A stretch of 56,881 bases of DNA from an uncultured Acidimicrobiales bacterium (GTDB lineage: Bacteria > Actinomycetota > Acidimicrobiia > Acidimicrobiales > SHLQ01), in the NCBI GenBank assembly GCA_937934655.1, contig CALGZB010000170.1, forward strand, positions 1 to 56,881, written 5' to 3'. Each line of letters opens with the position of its first letter. Positions within the stretch are counted from its first letter, which is position 1. A program made the position numbers and the translations under genes. This document shows positions 49,877 to 56,881 of this stretch, in pieces. Under the pieces are notes generated by a model. That model was not told the origin of the DNA. It worked only from the letters and a program-made list of their open reading frames with translations, and ran no database searches.

Positions 49877-50812
49877 CTATGAACCAGTGCCCACGACGAC
49901 GACGGTGAGCACGTACAGGGCCAACAACACTGCTGCTTCCCAACGAACGACCAGCCGCTTCGTGAACATGAAGCCAATCGCTACGGTCGAGATGAGCATC
50001 ATGAGAAGCACACCGTTGACCGCCACGCTGGGGTCGTCGATGGGCCCAGGTCCGATCACCGAGATAGCGCCGCCCACAGCAAGGCTGTTGAAGAGGTTCG
50101 AACCGAGCAGGTTGCCGACGATAAGTTCGGTCTCGTTGCGGCGCGCTGCGGCAACAGCGGTCACAAGTTCGGGCAACGACGTACCAATCGCGACCATCGT
50201 GAGGCCGACAAATCCACCGCTGAGACCGAGGTCGTCAGCGATCCACGTGGCACCTTCAACCAACAGCTGGGCACCAGCGACGGTTCCTACTAGCCCGACA
50301 AGGGTCCGGCCGATCTCATAGGAAGTGGTCGTTTCCTGCTCGAGGAATTCTTCGTCGATATCGACATCGGCTTCGCTCGACATCAGAAGCCAGCCGATCG
50401 CTGCGACCAGAACGAGCAGCATGATGATGCCCTCGACCCGGCTCAGACCGCCCTGGGCGAAGATGGCAAACAGCCCGGCCGACGCAAACGCAAGGGGTGC
50501 TTCGCGCCCGATCGCCTTCGCCGGCAGCGGGAGCGGTGAAATGAGCGCAGCGAAACCGAGCACCAGGCTCAGGTTGGCAATGTTCGAGCCCACAACGTTG
50601 CCAACGCCAAGCGCTAGCTCGCCGCGGGATGAGGCGATACCCGACACCAAAAGCTCAGGCGCACTGGTTCCGAACCCCAGCACGACCGCACCGATGACGA
50701 TGGGTGACATGTTGAGGCTCGCGGCCAGGCGAGCACCGCCGAGCACAAATTGGTCAGCGGCAAAGGTCAACAGGACAAGGCCTGCAACAACCGCAAGAAT
50801 CGCAAAGATCAC
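49877..50812 (-). CDS. Ca2+/cation antiporter (CaCA, YrbG-like)
   Basis: A 311-residue membrane exchanger with the two inverted alpha-repeats of the family: GFGTSAPELLVSGIASSRGELALGVGNVVGSNIANLSLVLG near residue 47 and AIGTSLPELVTAVAAARRNETELIVGNLLGSNLFNSL near residue 210. The acidic residues of both PEL motifs are present. An acidic loop (DVDIDEEFLEQE) joins the halves. About ten spans are expected. It lies 11 bp after ftsK on the same strand; functional linkage is not evident. Confidence 0.93.
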   Translation of the reverse strand: MIFAILAVVAGLVLLTFAADQFVLGGARLAASLNMSPIVIGAVVLGFGTSAPELLVSGIASSRGELALGVGNVVGSNIANLSLVLGFAALISPLPLPAKAIGREAPLAFASAGLFAIFAQGGLSRVEGIIMLLVLVAAIGWLLMSSEADVDIDEEFLEQETTTSYEIGRTLVGLVGTVAGAQLLVEGATWIADDLGLSGGFVGLTMVAIGTSLPELVTAVAAARRNETELIVGNLLGSNLFNSLAVGGAISVIGPGPIDDPSVAVNGVLLMMLISTVAIGFMFTKRLVVRWEAAVLLALYVLTVVVVGTGS

Positions 50813-50823
50813 AGCTAGCGATT

Positions 50824-53658
50824 CTATCCCTGCTGGGCTGCGGCGAGTTCTTCGGGACTGATCATGACTTCGCGGGCCTTAGATCCTTCGCTTGGGCCCA
50901 CCACCCCGCGCTCTTCCATCAGATCCATGATGCGCCCGGCACGAGCGAATCCGACCCGCAGCTTGCGCTGAAGCATCGAAGTTGAGCCGAGCTGGCTTTG
51001 CACGACGAGTTCGATGGCTTGAACCAGTAGCTCGTCGTCGTCGCTTCCGGTGGATGCGCCAAAGGTTCCAGGGGGCGCCGCCGAGGTGAGATCGTCATCG
51101 AACCCGCCGGCGGCTGGAGCGGCAGCTTGGGGAGTCCCGGGGAAGGGGACGTTCGCGATTGCGAGCGGCTTGGCGTTGCTGGCGCTTGGGTCACCGGCTG
51201 GCGACGGCATGCGGTGGTTCCCCGCCTCAGCCGCTCCGCCGGGAGCCGTGGGCGCCGTTCCGCTGACGGCATCGTTTGCGGCCTCGGTGACTTCTTCGAG
51301 TTCTGGTTGTTGCTCTCGCCAGAACTCGACGACACCACGGACTTCTTCTTCAGTAACCCAGCAACCCTGCACCCGGTGCGGTGTGCTCGAGGCGGGTCCC
51401 ATGAGGAGCATGTCGCCCTTTCCGACCAGGCGTTCTGCGCCCGGCTGGTCAAGGATGACTCGACTGTCTTGAAGACTTGAAACAGCGAATGCCAGACGGG
51501 CCGGAACGTTGGCCTTGATAACACCAGTGATGACGTTGACCGACGGACGCTGCGTGGCGATAACAAGGTGGATACCGACCGCACGGGCCTTCTGAGCGAT
51601 CCGACAGATCGACTCTTCGACGTCGCGTGCCGCAACCATCATGAGGTCGGCGAGCTCGTCGACCACAACAACGATGTACGGCATGTGCTCGTACACCTTG
51701 GGGTTGCCGTCGGCATCGGATTCGCCGAGCTTGGCCTTCACGGTGCCCTTGGCAACGGCGGTGTTGTAGCCACCGATGTCGCGGAAACTACAGGCGCTAA
51801 GCAGCTCGTAGCGACGTTCCATTTCGCGGACTGCCCAGGCGAGTGCGTTGGCGGCCTTCTTGGCGTCGGTGATTGGTTGGGTCAGGAGGTGCGGTACCCG
51901 CTCGTACTGGCCCATCTCGACCATCTTCGGGTCGACCAGGATCATGCGAACCTGGTCGGGGGTTGCCCGCATCAGGATCGAGGTAATCAGACTGTTGATA
52001 CAGGACGATTTACCTGCACCGGTTGCGCCGGCGATGAGGATATGCGGCATCGCAGCGAGGTTGGCGAGCATCGAACGGCCGTTGATGTCGCGACCCAACG
52101 CAGCTTCCATTGGGTGATCGGCGTCGCGGGCTTCCTGCGAGCCAAGGATGTCGCCGAGGGCAACGATTTCCCGGTTGGCGTTTGGAACTTCGACGCCGAT
52201 CGCTTGGCGTCCGGGGATCGGGGCGAGAATTCGCACATCCGGCGACGCCATTGCGTAGGCGATGTCTTTGTGCAGCGCAGTGACCCGGGCGACCTTTACT
52301 CCGGGTCCGAGTTCGAGTTCGTAGCGGGTGACGGTTGGCCCGACGACCATGCCGACAAGGCGGGTTTCGACGCCATGTTCGGCGAGTGCGTTTTCGAGCA
52401 CTCGGCCGCGTTCTTCCACCGCACGTTTGTCGATCGACTGGGCGTCGGAAACTTCGAGAAGGCTTAGAGGTGGCAGAACCCAATCGCCGCTTTTCTTTGC
52501 GACGGCTCGTCGTTTGGCCGAGGGAGGCTTTGGTCGGTCAGGAACTTCGACCTTCGGGATGTCCAGCTTGGCAGGGGACGGCGCAGGGGTTTCATCAGTT
52601 GACGTATTGACATCGATGCGCCGATCGTCGGCGTCGTCGCTGTGCACGGCGTTGGAGTCGTCGTAGTCATCGTCGGCCGGGTCGTAATTGGCAGCGCTGA
52701 GATTGTTTTCTGGGTAGTCCTCGCCGTCGTAGTCGTCGGCGATATCTCCAACGGATCCATCGGTGAGGTCGACGTCGTCGAAAATATCTCGATCTCCCGG
52801 GGATTCGAGCAGCCACCGAAGACGCTCGCCGATTGAGGCGCGACCCTCCATACCACCAGCCGTGGCGTCGGCGATGGACCGAACCGTGATACCGCTCATG
52901 ACGAGGAACGCCACGATAGAAATTGTGCCGAGTACAAGCACCGCTCCCCAAACGGCAGCGATTCGTAACAATGTTCCGCCGGTGGCAAGGCCGAGGATTC
53001 CGCCAGCGTCGGCGAGTGCGCTCACACCGGCATCAAGGCTTGGCCGTCCACGGAAGACGTGAAGTAACCCGCTTACGGCAAGCGCGGTTAGAGCTGCTCC
53101 GACGGAGAATCGGGTGGTGAGTTGATGGTCGCCTTCGGGCGTTGGGTCGTCGGTCTTGCCTCGGACAAGCACAATGCCGAAGCCGATAAGCCCAACGGGG
53201 ATCCAGGCACGAACGAGGCCGATGAGCCAGCCGAAGAAACCGTCGTAGAGGCGCCCAAGCGGGCCCGCCATCTCGGCGTAGGTTGCGAGTGCGGCAAACA
53301 GACCGACAGCGATGAGGATAAGACCCCAAAGATCGGCGCCGTGGTCGGCGAAGGCTTCGGTAACCGCATCGTTGGTTGTGGAGCGCTCCGTCTCACGACG
53401 CTTGCTCGCCTTTTGAGAAGATGCCTTTGAAGCTGTTGCCTTCTTCGCGGTGCTTCGTGAACCGGCGGTTTTGGTCGCCGGCTTCTTCTTCACCGCAGTG
53501 GAACCCGACCTGGTGGTCGATTTCGCTCGTGTCGCCTTTGAAGGTGTCGTGCGTGATCTTGTCGATGACGCGGGCTTGTTCGATGCCGCCCGGGGCACCG
53601 TGGTTCCCGACCGTTTCGATGAGCTCGAGGCTCGCGAGGACTTGTTTTTTGTTGCCAC
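50824..53658 (-). CDS. ftsK: DNA translocase FtsK/SpoIIIE
   Basis: Pumps chromosome ends through the division septum. The 944-residue protein starts with ~90 residues rich in Lys, Ser, Thr and Ala (KKKPATKTAGSRSTAKKATASK), resembling histone H1 tails. Four or five membrane spans follow, then an acidic linker (DDYDGEDYPENN) and the motor with Walker A AGATGAGKSSCINSL and Walker B YIVVVVDELADLMM. The C-terminal gamma domain carries VQSQLGSTSMLQRKLRVGFARAGRIMDLMEERGVVGP. GTG at 53658 (VATKNK) is the best start; the frame is open to 53727 but without coding sense. Confidence 0.94.
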   Translation of the reverse strand: MATKNKSSRASSSSKRSGTTVPRAASNKPASSTRSRTTPSKATRAKSTTRSGSTAVKKKPATKTAGSRSTAKKATASKASSQKASKRRETERSTTNDAVTEAFADHGADLWGLILIAVGLFAALATYAEMAGPLGRLYDGFFGWLIGLVRAWIPVGLIGFGIVLVRGKTDDPTPEGDHQLTTRFSVGAALTALAVSGLLHVFRGRPSLDAGVSALADAGGILGLATGGTLLRIAAVWGAVLVLGTISIVAFLVMSGITVRSIADATAGGMEGRASIGERLRWLLESPGDRDIFDDVDLTDGSVGDIADDYDGEDYPENNLSAANYDPADDDYDDSNAVHSDDADDRRIDVNTSTDETPAPSPAKLDIPKVEVPDRPKPPSAKRRAVAKKSGDWVLPPLSLLEVSDAQSIDKRAVEERGRVLENALAEHGVETRLVGMVVGPTVTRYELELGPGVKVARVTALHKDIAYAMASPDVRILAPIPGRQAIGVEVPNANREIVALGDILGSQEARDADHPMEAALGRDINGRSMLANLAAMPHILIAGATGAGKSSCINSLITSILMRATPDQVRMILVDPKMVEMGQYERVPHLLTQPITDAKKAANALAWAVREMERRYELLSACSFRDIGGYNTAVAKGTVKAKLGESDADGNPKVYEHMPYIVVVVDELADLMMVAARDVEESICRIAQKARAVGIHLVIATQRPSVNVITGVIKANVPARLAFAVSSLQDSRVILDQPGAERLVGKGDMLLMGPASSTPHRVQGCWVTEEEVRGVVEFWREQQPELEEVTEAANDAVSGTAPTAPGGAAEAGNHRMPSPAGDPSASNAKPLAIANVPFPGTPQAAAPAAGGFDDDLTSAAPPGTFGASTGSDDDELLVQAIELVVQSQLGSTSMLQRKLRVGFARAGRIMDLMEERGVVGPSEGSKAREVMISPEELAAAQQG

Positions 53659-53821
53659 AGCGAGGACAACGCTAACAGCGGCTGCTCGATTTTCACCCCA
53701 AATTCTCGACGCACCGCGCGACCACAACCGCTGTTCGCGTTCATTTGGCCAGTCGGATCCACCGACTCCCGATTTTCCCTGGTGAGACCCGGTCTTTCCC
53801 GAGAGGAGACAAGACCGCCGG

Positions 53822-53827
53822 TAGGAT
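53822..53827 (+). promoter_or_regulatory. -10 element of the site-2 protease gene
   Basis: TAGGAT, then 7 nt, then ATG at 53835. An earlier in-frame ATG at 53826 overlaps this hexamer, so a leaderless start at 53835 is preferred. Confidence 0.55.
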
Positions 53828-53834
53828 GACGACC

Positions 53835-54563
53835 ATGAACTTCCGGCTTCTGGGCTTCCCTGTCTCGATCGAACCCTCCTTCCTTATGACCCTTGGCCTG
53901 CTTGGCTATTTCTCGGCCGGCGGCGACACCGCCCTGGTCATTGCCTTTGTGGTCATCGGCGCCATATCGGTACTCATCCACGAATTTGGGCATGCGTTCG
54001 CCGCACGATCACAAGGAGTCGTTGGCACCCCATCGATCGCCCTCGCTGGAATGTCCGGCCTCACCCGCTACCGCCTCCAAGAAGCGCCGTCGCGTGCACA
54101 GTCGATATTCATCAGCTTCGCCGGGCCGCTTACCGGCGTCGTACTTGGAGCCGCAGTGCTCGCCTTCGATCGAGCCGAGGTTCTCGAAGCGACCGACTTC
54201 AACAACAACCTGATCCGAGTAGCGCTGTTCACCACGTTTGGTTGGAGCGCATTCAATCTGCTCCCCATCGTGCCGCTCGACGGCGGCCACATCATGACCG
54301 ACCTCATCCCCGGCGACCGGATCACACGGCAACGCCGGGCAGCAATCGTCTCGGTGGTCTTCGCCGTTGCTGCAGCCATCTGGCTCGTCACCGCTTGGGG
54401 CCTTGGCGCCATCTACGGCGTCTTCATCCTCGGCTCGATGGCGATGCAAAACCTCTCGGTCTTTAGCAAATCTCAGGAAGCCTCAAGGATCGCCCCGCCG
54501 ATGACCCCACGCCAAGGCGATCTCAAAGACCTCCCAGGCACGGCAGAACAACCAACCGAGTAA
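53835..54563 (+). CDS. Site-2 protease-type zinc metalloprotease (M50)
   Basis: A 242-residue intramembrane protease-like protein. It begins MNFRLLGFPVSIEPSFL. The zinc motif HEFGHAFAARSQG lies in a membrane helix near residue 55, and the third ligand region reads NLLPIVPLDGGHIMTDL. Hydrophobic spans surround both, and a C-terminal polar tail follows. Such small rhomboid-like SREBP-type proteases lack PDZ domains; substrates are unknown. It is monocistronic and convergent with rsmB. Confidence 0.88.
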   Translation: MNFRLLGFPVSIEPSFLMTLGLLGYFSAGGDTALVIAFVVIGAISVLIHEFGHAFAARSQGVVGTPSIALAGMSGLTRYRLQEAPSRAQSIFISFAGPLTGVVLGAAVLAFDRAEVLEATDFNNNLIRVALFTTFGWSAFNLLPIVPLDGGHIMTDLIPGDRITRQRRAAIVSVVFAVAAAIWLVTAWGLGAIYGVFILGSMAMQNLSVFSKSQEASRIAPPMTPRQGDLKDLPGTAEQPTE

Positions 54564-54574
54564 GCGGCTCGGCT

Positions 54575-55747
54575 CTACGCGCTGCCGACTTTCCGATACC
54601 GGATTACGGCCATGCCGTCATTTGTGGCGTCGGGAAGTAGTCGGGCCCCTACGCCGTAGCGCTCCCAGCCTTCGGGGAAATCGTCGATCGGTTCCAGGTT
54701 TGGCGCTAACTCGGCAAGCTTTGCACCCACGTCAATCGACTCGGCGTCGGTGATGGTGCAGACGCTATAGATGATCTCGCCACCATCTTTCACCAAGTCC
54801 TGAGCAGCGAGCACCAGCTCGACCTGAAGCGTCGATAGCCGCGCCGCATCCTCCTCGCCGATCCGCCAGCGAGCGTCGGCGCGCCGTCGGAGGGCACCCA
54901 AGCCGGTACACGGAGCATCGACAAGCACCGTGTCGAAAGATCCAGGCCGATACGGCAACTGCCGACCGTCGGCCACAACGGAGAACACATTGTCGAGGTC
55001 GAGCCGGTCGCTGTTTTGCGAAACCAGGCGAGCCCGACTCAGTCGACGATCCGAGGCTGCAACAACCGCTCCCCCGCCTTCGGCACCGGCGATGAAGGTC
55101 GATTTGCCGCCCGGCGCCGCGCAGATGTCGGCCACCAAGTCACCGGTGACCAATGCGGCAACCATTTGGCTGCTTCGGTCTTGCCGGTAGCCATCGTCGC
55201 GTTCGGTAACCTCGGCAGGTTCGTTCATGGCAGCCATAAGGGCCCGGCCCTGGTCGTCGCCGAACTGTTCGATAAACAGATCGAACAGCCAGTCGGGGTA
55301 ACTCAGCGCAATGGCATCGGTGGGATAGGTAACCGGAGCATCGATGACCTTCCGCAATACGGCATTTACAAGGCCACGGAACTTATGGGGTGTCGCCTCA
55401 ACCGTGTCGTTGACCGCCGCGTGCGGGGGCGTGCCAAGAAAGACCAGCTGATACACGCCGAGGCGAAGCGCTGCTTTGGCCTCGACAGGCGGCGGGTCGG
55501 CAATGAACCTGTCGGCGAGGTAGTCACACGCTCGACTCATGCGGGTTGAGCCGTACACAAGCTCGGTTACGAACCCTCGATCGCGTGCCTCGAGTGGGCT
55601 GTTTGAAAGCATCTGTTGCAACAGCAGGTTGGCATAGGCACCGTCGCGCTCGATCCGGATCACCGCCTCGAGGGCGATATCGCGAGCCGTGGTGAGTTGT
55701 TTCTTCGGTTTCTTCGGTTTCTTGGTGGTCGACTCGTTGATGGTCAT
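54575..55747 (-). CDS. rsmB: 16S rRNA m5C methyltransferase (RsmB/Sun)
   Basis: Methylates a cytosine of 16S rRNA (C967 in E. coli). The 390 residues combine an N-terminal NusB-like RNA-binding domain (ARDIALEAVIRIERDGAYANLLL) and a SAM methyltransferase domain with DICAAPGGKSTFIA (motif I), VDAPCTGLGALRRRADARWR (motif IV with Cys) and YSVCTITDAES (motif VI with the nucleophilic Cys). Near the start the 9-bp repeat gives KKPKKPKK. It overlaps the fmt stop by 4 nt, in the usual def-fmt-rsmB order. Confidence 0.94.
   Translation of the reverse strand: MTINESTTKKPKKPKKQLTTARDIALEAVIRIERDGAYANLLLQQMLSNSPLEARDRGFVTELVYGSTRMSRACDYLADRFIADPPPVEAKAALRLGVYQLVFLGTPPHAAVNDTVEATPHKFRGLVNAVLRKVIDAPVTYPTDAIALSYPDWLFDLFIEQFGDDQGRALMAAMNEPAEVTERDDGYRQDRSSQMVAALVTGDLVADICAAPGGKSTFIAGAEGGGAVVAASDRRLSRARLVSQNSDRLDLDNVFSVVADGRQLPYRPGSFDTVLVDAPCTGLGALRRRADARWRIGEEDAARLSTLQVELVLAAQDLVKDGGEIIYSVCTITDAESIDVGAKLAELAPNLEPIDDFPEGWERYGVGARLLPDATNDGMAVIRYRKVGSA
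55701..55718. repeat. 9-bp in-frame repeat at the rsmB N-terminus
   Basis: TTCTTCGGT occurs twice in tandem, with a third diverged copy, and codes for the basic KKPKKPKK stretch. Confidence 0.75.
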
Positions 55748-56649
55748 GAGCTTCCGAGCCGTTCATCAATGGTTGGTTGAGCGCCATTGCGCCATGCTGC
55801 TGCCTCTTGGCGAGCTTTACCTTCGGGTTGCACGACCACGAGTTCGAGTGCGCCGTCGGCGGTTCCAGCCAGCACGCGCCCGTCGTCGAAGATGACCGAA
55901 CCGGCAGCTTGTTTTGTTGGGCTCCCGACCACTCGGGTTTCCCAGACCTTGAGGCGTTTGCCTCGAAAGGTTGTCCAGGCATTGCCGATTCGGACCATGC
56001 GGTGAAGTTCGGCTGCCGACCGAGCGAAGTCGAGCTGCAGGTCGTCGGTATAGATTTTGCGGGCGTAAACGGCTTCGCCTTCTTGCGGGCGGGGATTAGT
56101 GAGTCCGGCTTGGAGCGTGTCGACGAGCAGCCGTGCCCCTGTGTCGATGAGTTCGACACGTAGTTCATCGGCAGTCTGATCGTCGCCGATGGGCACTTCG
56201 ACCTCCGAGTAGATATCGCCGGTATCGAGTCCCTCTGCGAGTTGCATCACATCGACGCCGGTTACCGAATCGCCTTCGAGAATCGCTCGCTCGACCGGAG
56301 CTGCTCCCCGCCAGCGCGGCAGCAGCGAGAAGTGGAGGTTTACCATCGCCAACTGTTCGAGCACGTTGGGTTTAATCAACTGACCGAATGCCACGACCAC
56401 GGCAAGATCTGCCTCAACGGCGAGTGCATCGTCGATCGACTCGGTTACGGGAATACCAAGCTCGAGCGCTTTGGCTTTGACTGGCGTCGGGCTTAAATCA
56501 CCGCCGCGGCCTCGGCGCTTATCCGGAGCACTAACAACGAGTGCGATGTCGAAGCCGGCCTCGTGAAGAGCGACAAGCGGCGGGACCGCCATGTAAGGCG
56601 TGCCCATGTAGACGATGCGTTCGATCGTCTCAGGCGGAGTTTTCAGCAT
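55744..56649 (-). CDS. fmt: Methionyl-tRNA formyltransferase
   Basis: Formylates initiator Met-tRNA. The 301 residues show IVYMGTPYMAVPPLVAL, DKRRGRGGDLSPTPVKAKAL, VVVAFGQLIKPNVLE, the catalytic segment VNLHFSLLPRWRGAAPVERAI, and GVDVMQLAEGLDTGDIY. The usual NxHxSLLPxYRG and ETG patterns read NLHFSLLPRWRG and DTG, both conservative. It lies between def and rsmB on the same strand. Confidence 0.95.
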   Translation of the reverse strand: MLKTPPETIERIVYMGTPYMAVPPLVALHEAGFDIALVVSAPDKRRGRGGDLSPTPVKAKALELGIPVTESIDDALAVEADLAVVVAFGQLIKPNVLEQLAMVNLHFSLLPRWRGAAPVERAILEGDSVTGVDVMQLAEGLDTGDIYSEVEVPIGDDQTADELRVELIDTGARLLVDTLQAGLTNPRPQEGEAVYARKIYTDDLQLDFARSAAELHRMVRIGNAWTTFRGKRLKVWETRVVGSPTKQAAGSVIFDDGRVLAGTADGALELVVVQPEGKARQEAAAWRNGAQPTIDERLGSS

Positions 56650-56663
56650 GAAAGAAGTTTCGG

Positions 56664-56881
56664 CTACGGCAGCGAAAGATCGTCGGCGATCTTTGCCCGT
56701 TTGCGCTTACTCATCGAGGCGAAGTCAAGCTCTCGAATAGTCTTCAGCGCCTCAACCCGAGTCTCTTCGTCAAGATGGTCGAGTAACAAGATGCCATCGA
56801 GATGGTCCATCTCGTGCTGGTACAGCCGCGACTCGAGTTCGTCGGCCTCGATGGACACTTCTTCGCCCGACATGTCGTAGC
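56664..56881 (-). CDS. def: Peptide deformylase (partial, N-terminus outside window)
   Basis: Removes formyl from nascent proteins. The 71 visible C-terminal residues contain the metal motif QHEMDHLDGILLLDHL (HExxH), preceded by VSIEADELESRLY, then a charged C-terminal helix (SMSKRKRAKIADDLSLP). The frame runs off the right edge; the GC and EGCLS motifs must lie beyond it. It stands 14 nt upstream of fmt. Confidence 0.93.
   Translation of the reverse strand, partial: YDMSGEEVSIEADELESRLYQHEMDHLDGILLLDHLDEETRVEALKTIRELDFASMSKRKRAKIADDLSLP

Noticed and set aside
1-56881. CRISPR arrays, insertion sequences, integrase or prophage genes
   Set aside because: No regularly spaced repeat array and no transposase or phage protein was recognised in any frame.

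Overview
High-GC DNA from an actinomycete-like bacterium. The best guess is the class Acidimicrobiia (Ilumatobacter/Microthrix relatives). This is inferred from protein character and gene order: a LysM gene divergent from lexA, actinobacterial SOS boxes of the CGAAC-N4-GTTCG type, an operon linking miaB, miaA, dapF, hflX and dap genes next to recA, a B12-dependent ribonucleotide reductase, and many leaderless-looking starts. The window holds about 50 protein genes and one tRNA. It has no insertion sequence, CRISPR array or prophage, and reads as chromosomal core. It cuts glgC at the left edge and def at the right edge.

Layout. 1-7.4 kb: glycogen metabolism (glgC, glgB, malQ) and a large secreted sugar-dehydrogenase-like protein. 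7.4-9.8 kb: divergent NAD-salvage genes pncA/pncB and tRNA-Gly. 9.9-19.8 kb: mutM, metX, an orphan DNA methyltransferase divergent from a Nudix hydrolase, a DEAD-box helicase, an alkyltransferase-like protein with a small class III cyclase, a serine hydrolase, an APH-type kinase and lgt. 20-24.2 kb: an acyl-CoA dehydrogenase, a repeat-bearing gap, an L,D-transpeptidase and a metallo-beta-lactamase-fold protein lacking key ligands. 24.2-31.6 kb: deoxynucleotide supply (tdk overlapping nrdJ), a RibD-type reductase, the LysM/lexA SOS pair and glutamate dehydrogenase. 31.7-40.8 kb: a tight seven-gene operon (miaB, a pseudokinase, miaA, dapF, hflX, dapC, dapE) and then recA. 40.9-46.4 kb: membrane proteins, msrB and a moxR/DUF58/transglutaminase operon. 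46.5-56.9 kb: cinA, pgsA, rimO, a Ca2+/cation antiporter, ftsK, a site-2 protease, and rsmB/fmt/def.

How parts work together. lexA carries two perfect and one imperfect SOS box and recA carries one, so the central SOS circuit is here. The LysM protein divergent from lexA fits a damage-induced cell-envelope or division factor. nrdJ, tdk and the SOS genes link DNA repair with dNTP supply. dapC, dapE and dapF share one transcript with tRNA-modification genes.

The most interesting signal is a 114-nt, highly structured leader between the predicted nrdJ promoter and the nrdJ start. It has a 19-bp closing helix with two single-nucleotide bulges, an internal hairpin, and a predicted promoter that places the transcript 5' end at the helix. 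Upstream lie four CTGTG motifs spaced 20-22 bp. Other notable signals are a pseudokinase inside the miaA operon, a CinA with an erased amidase motif, a DapF with serine in place of the first catalytic cysteine, and two divergent gene pairs whose -10 elements overlap.
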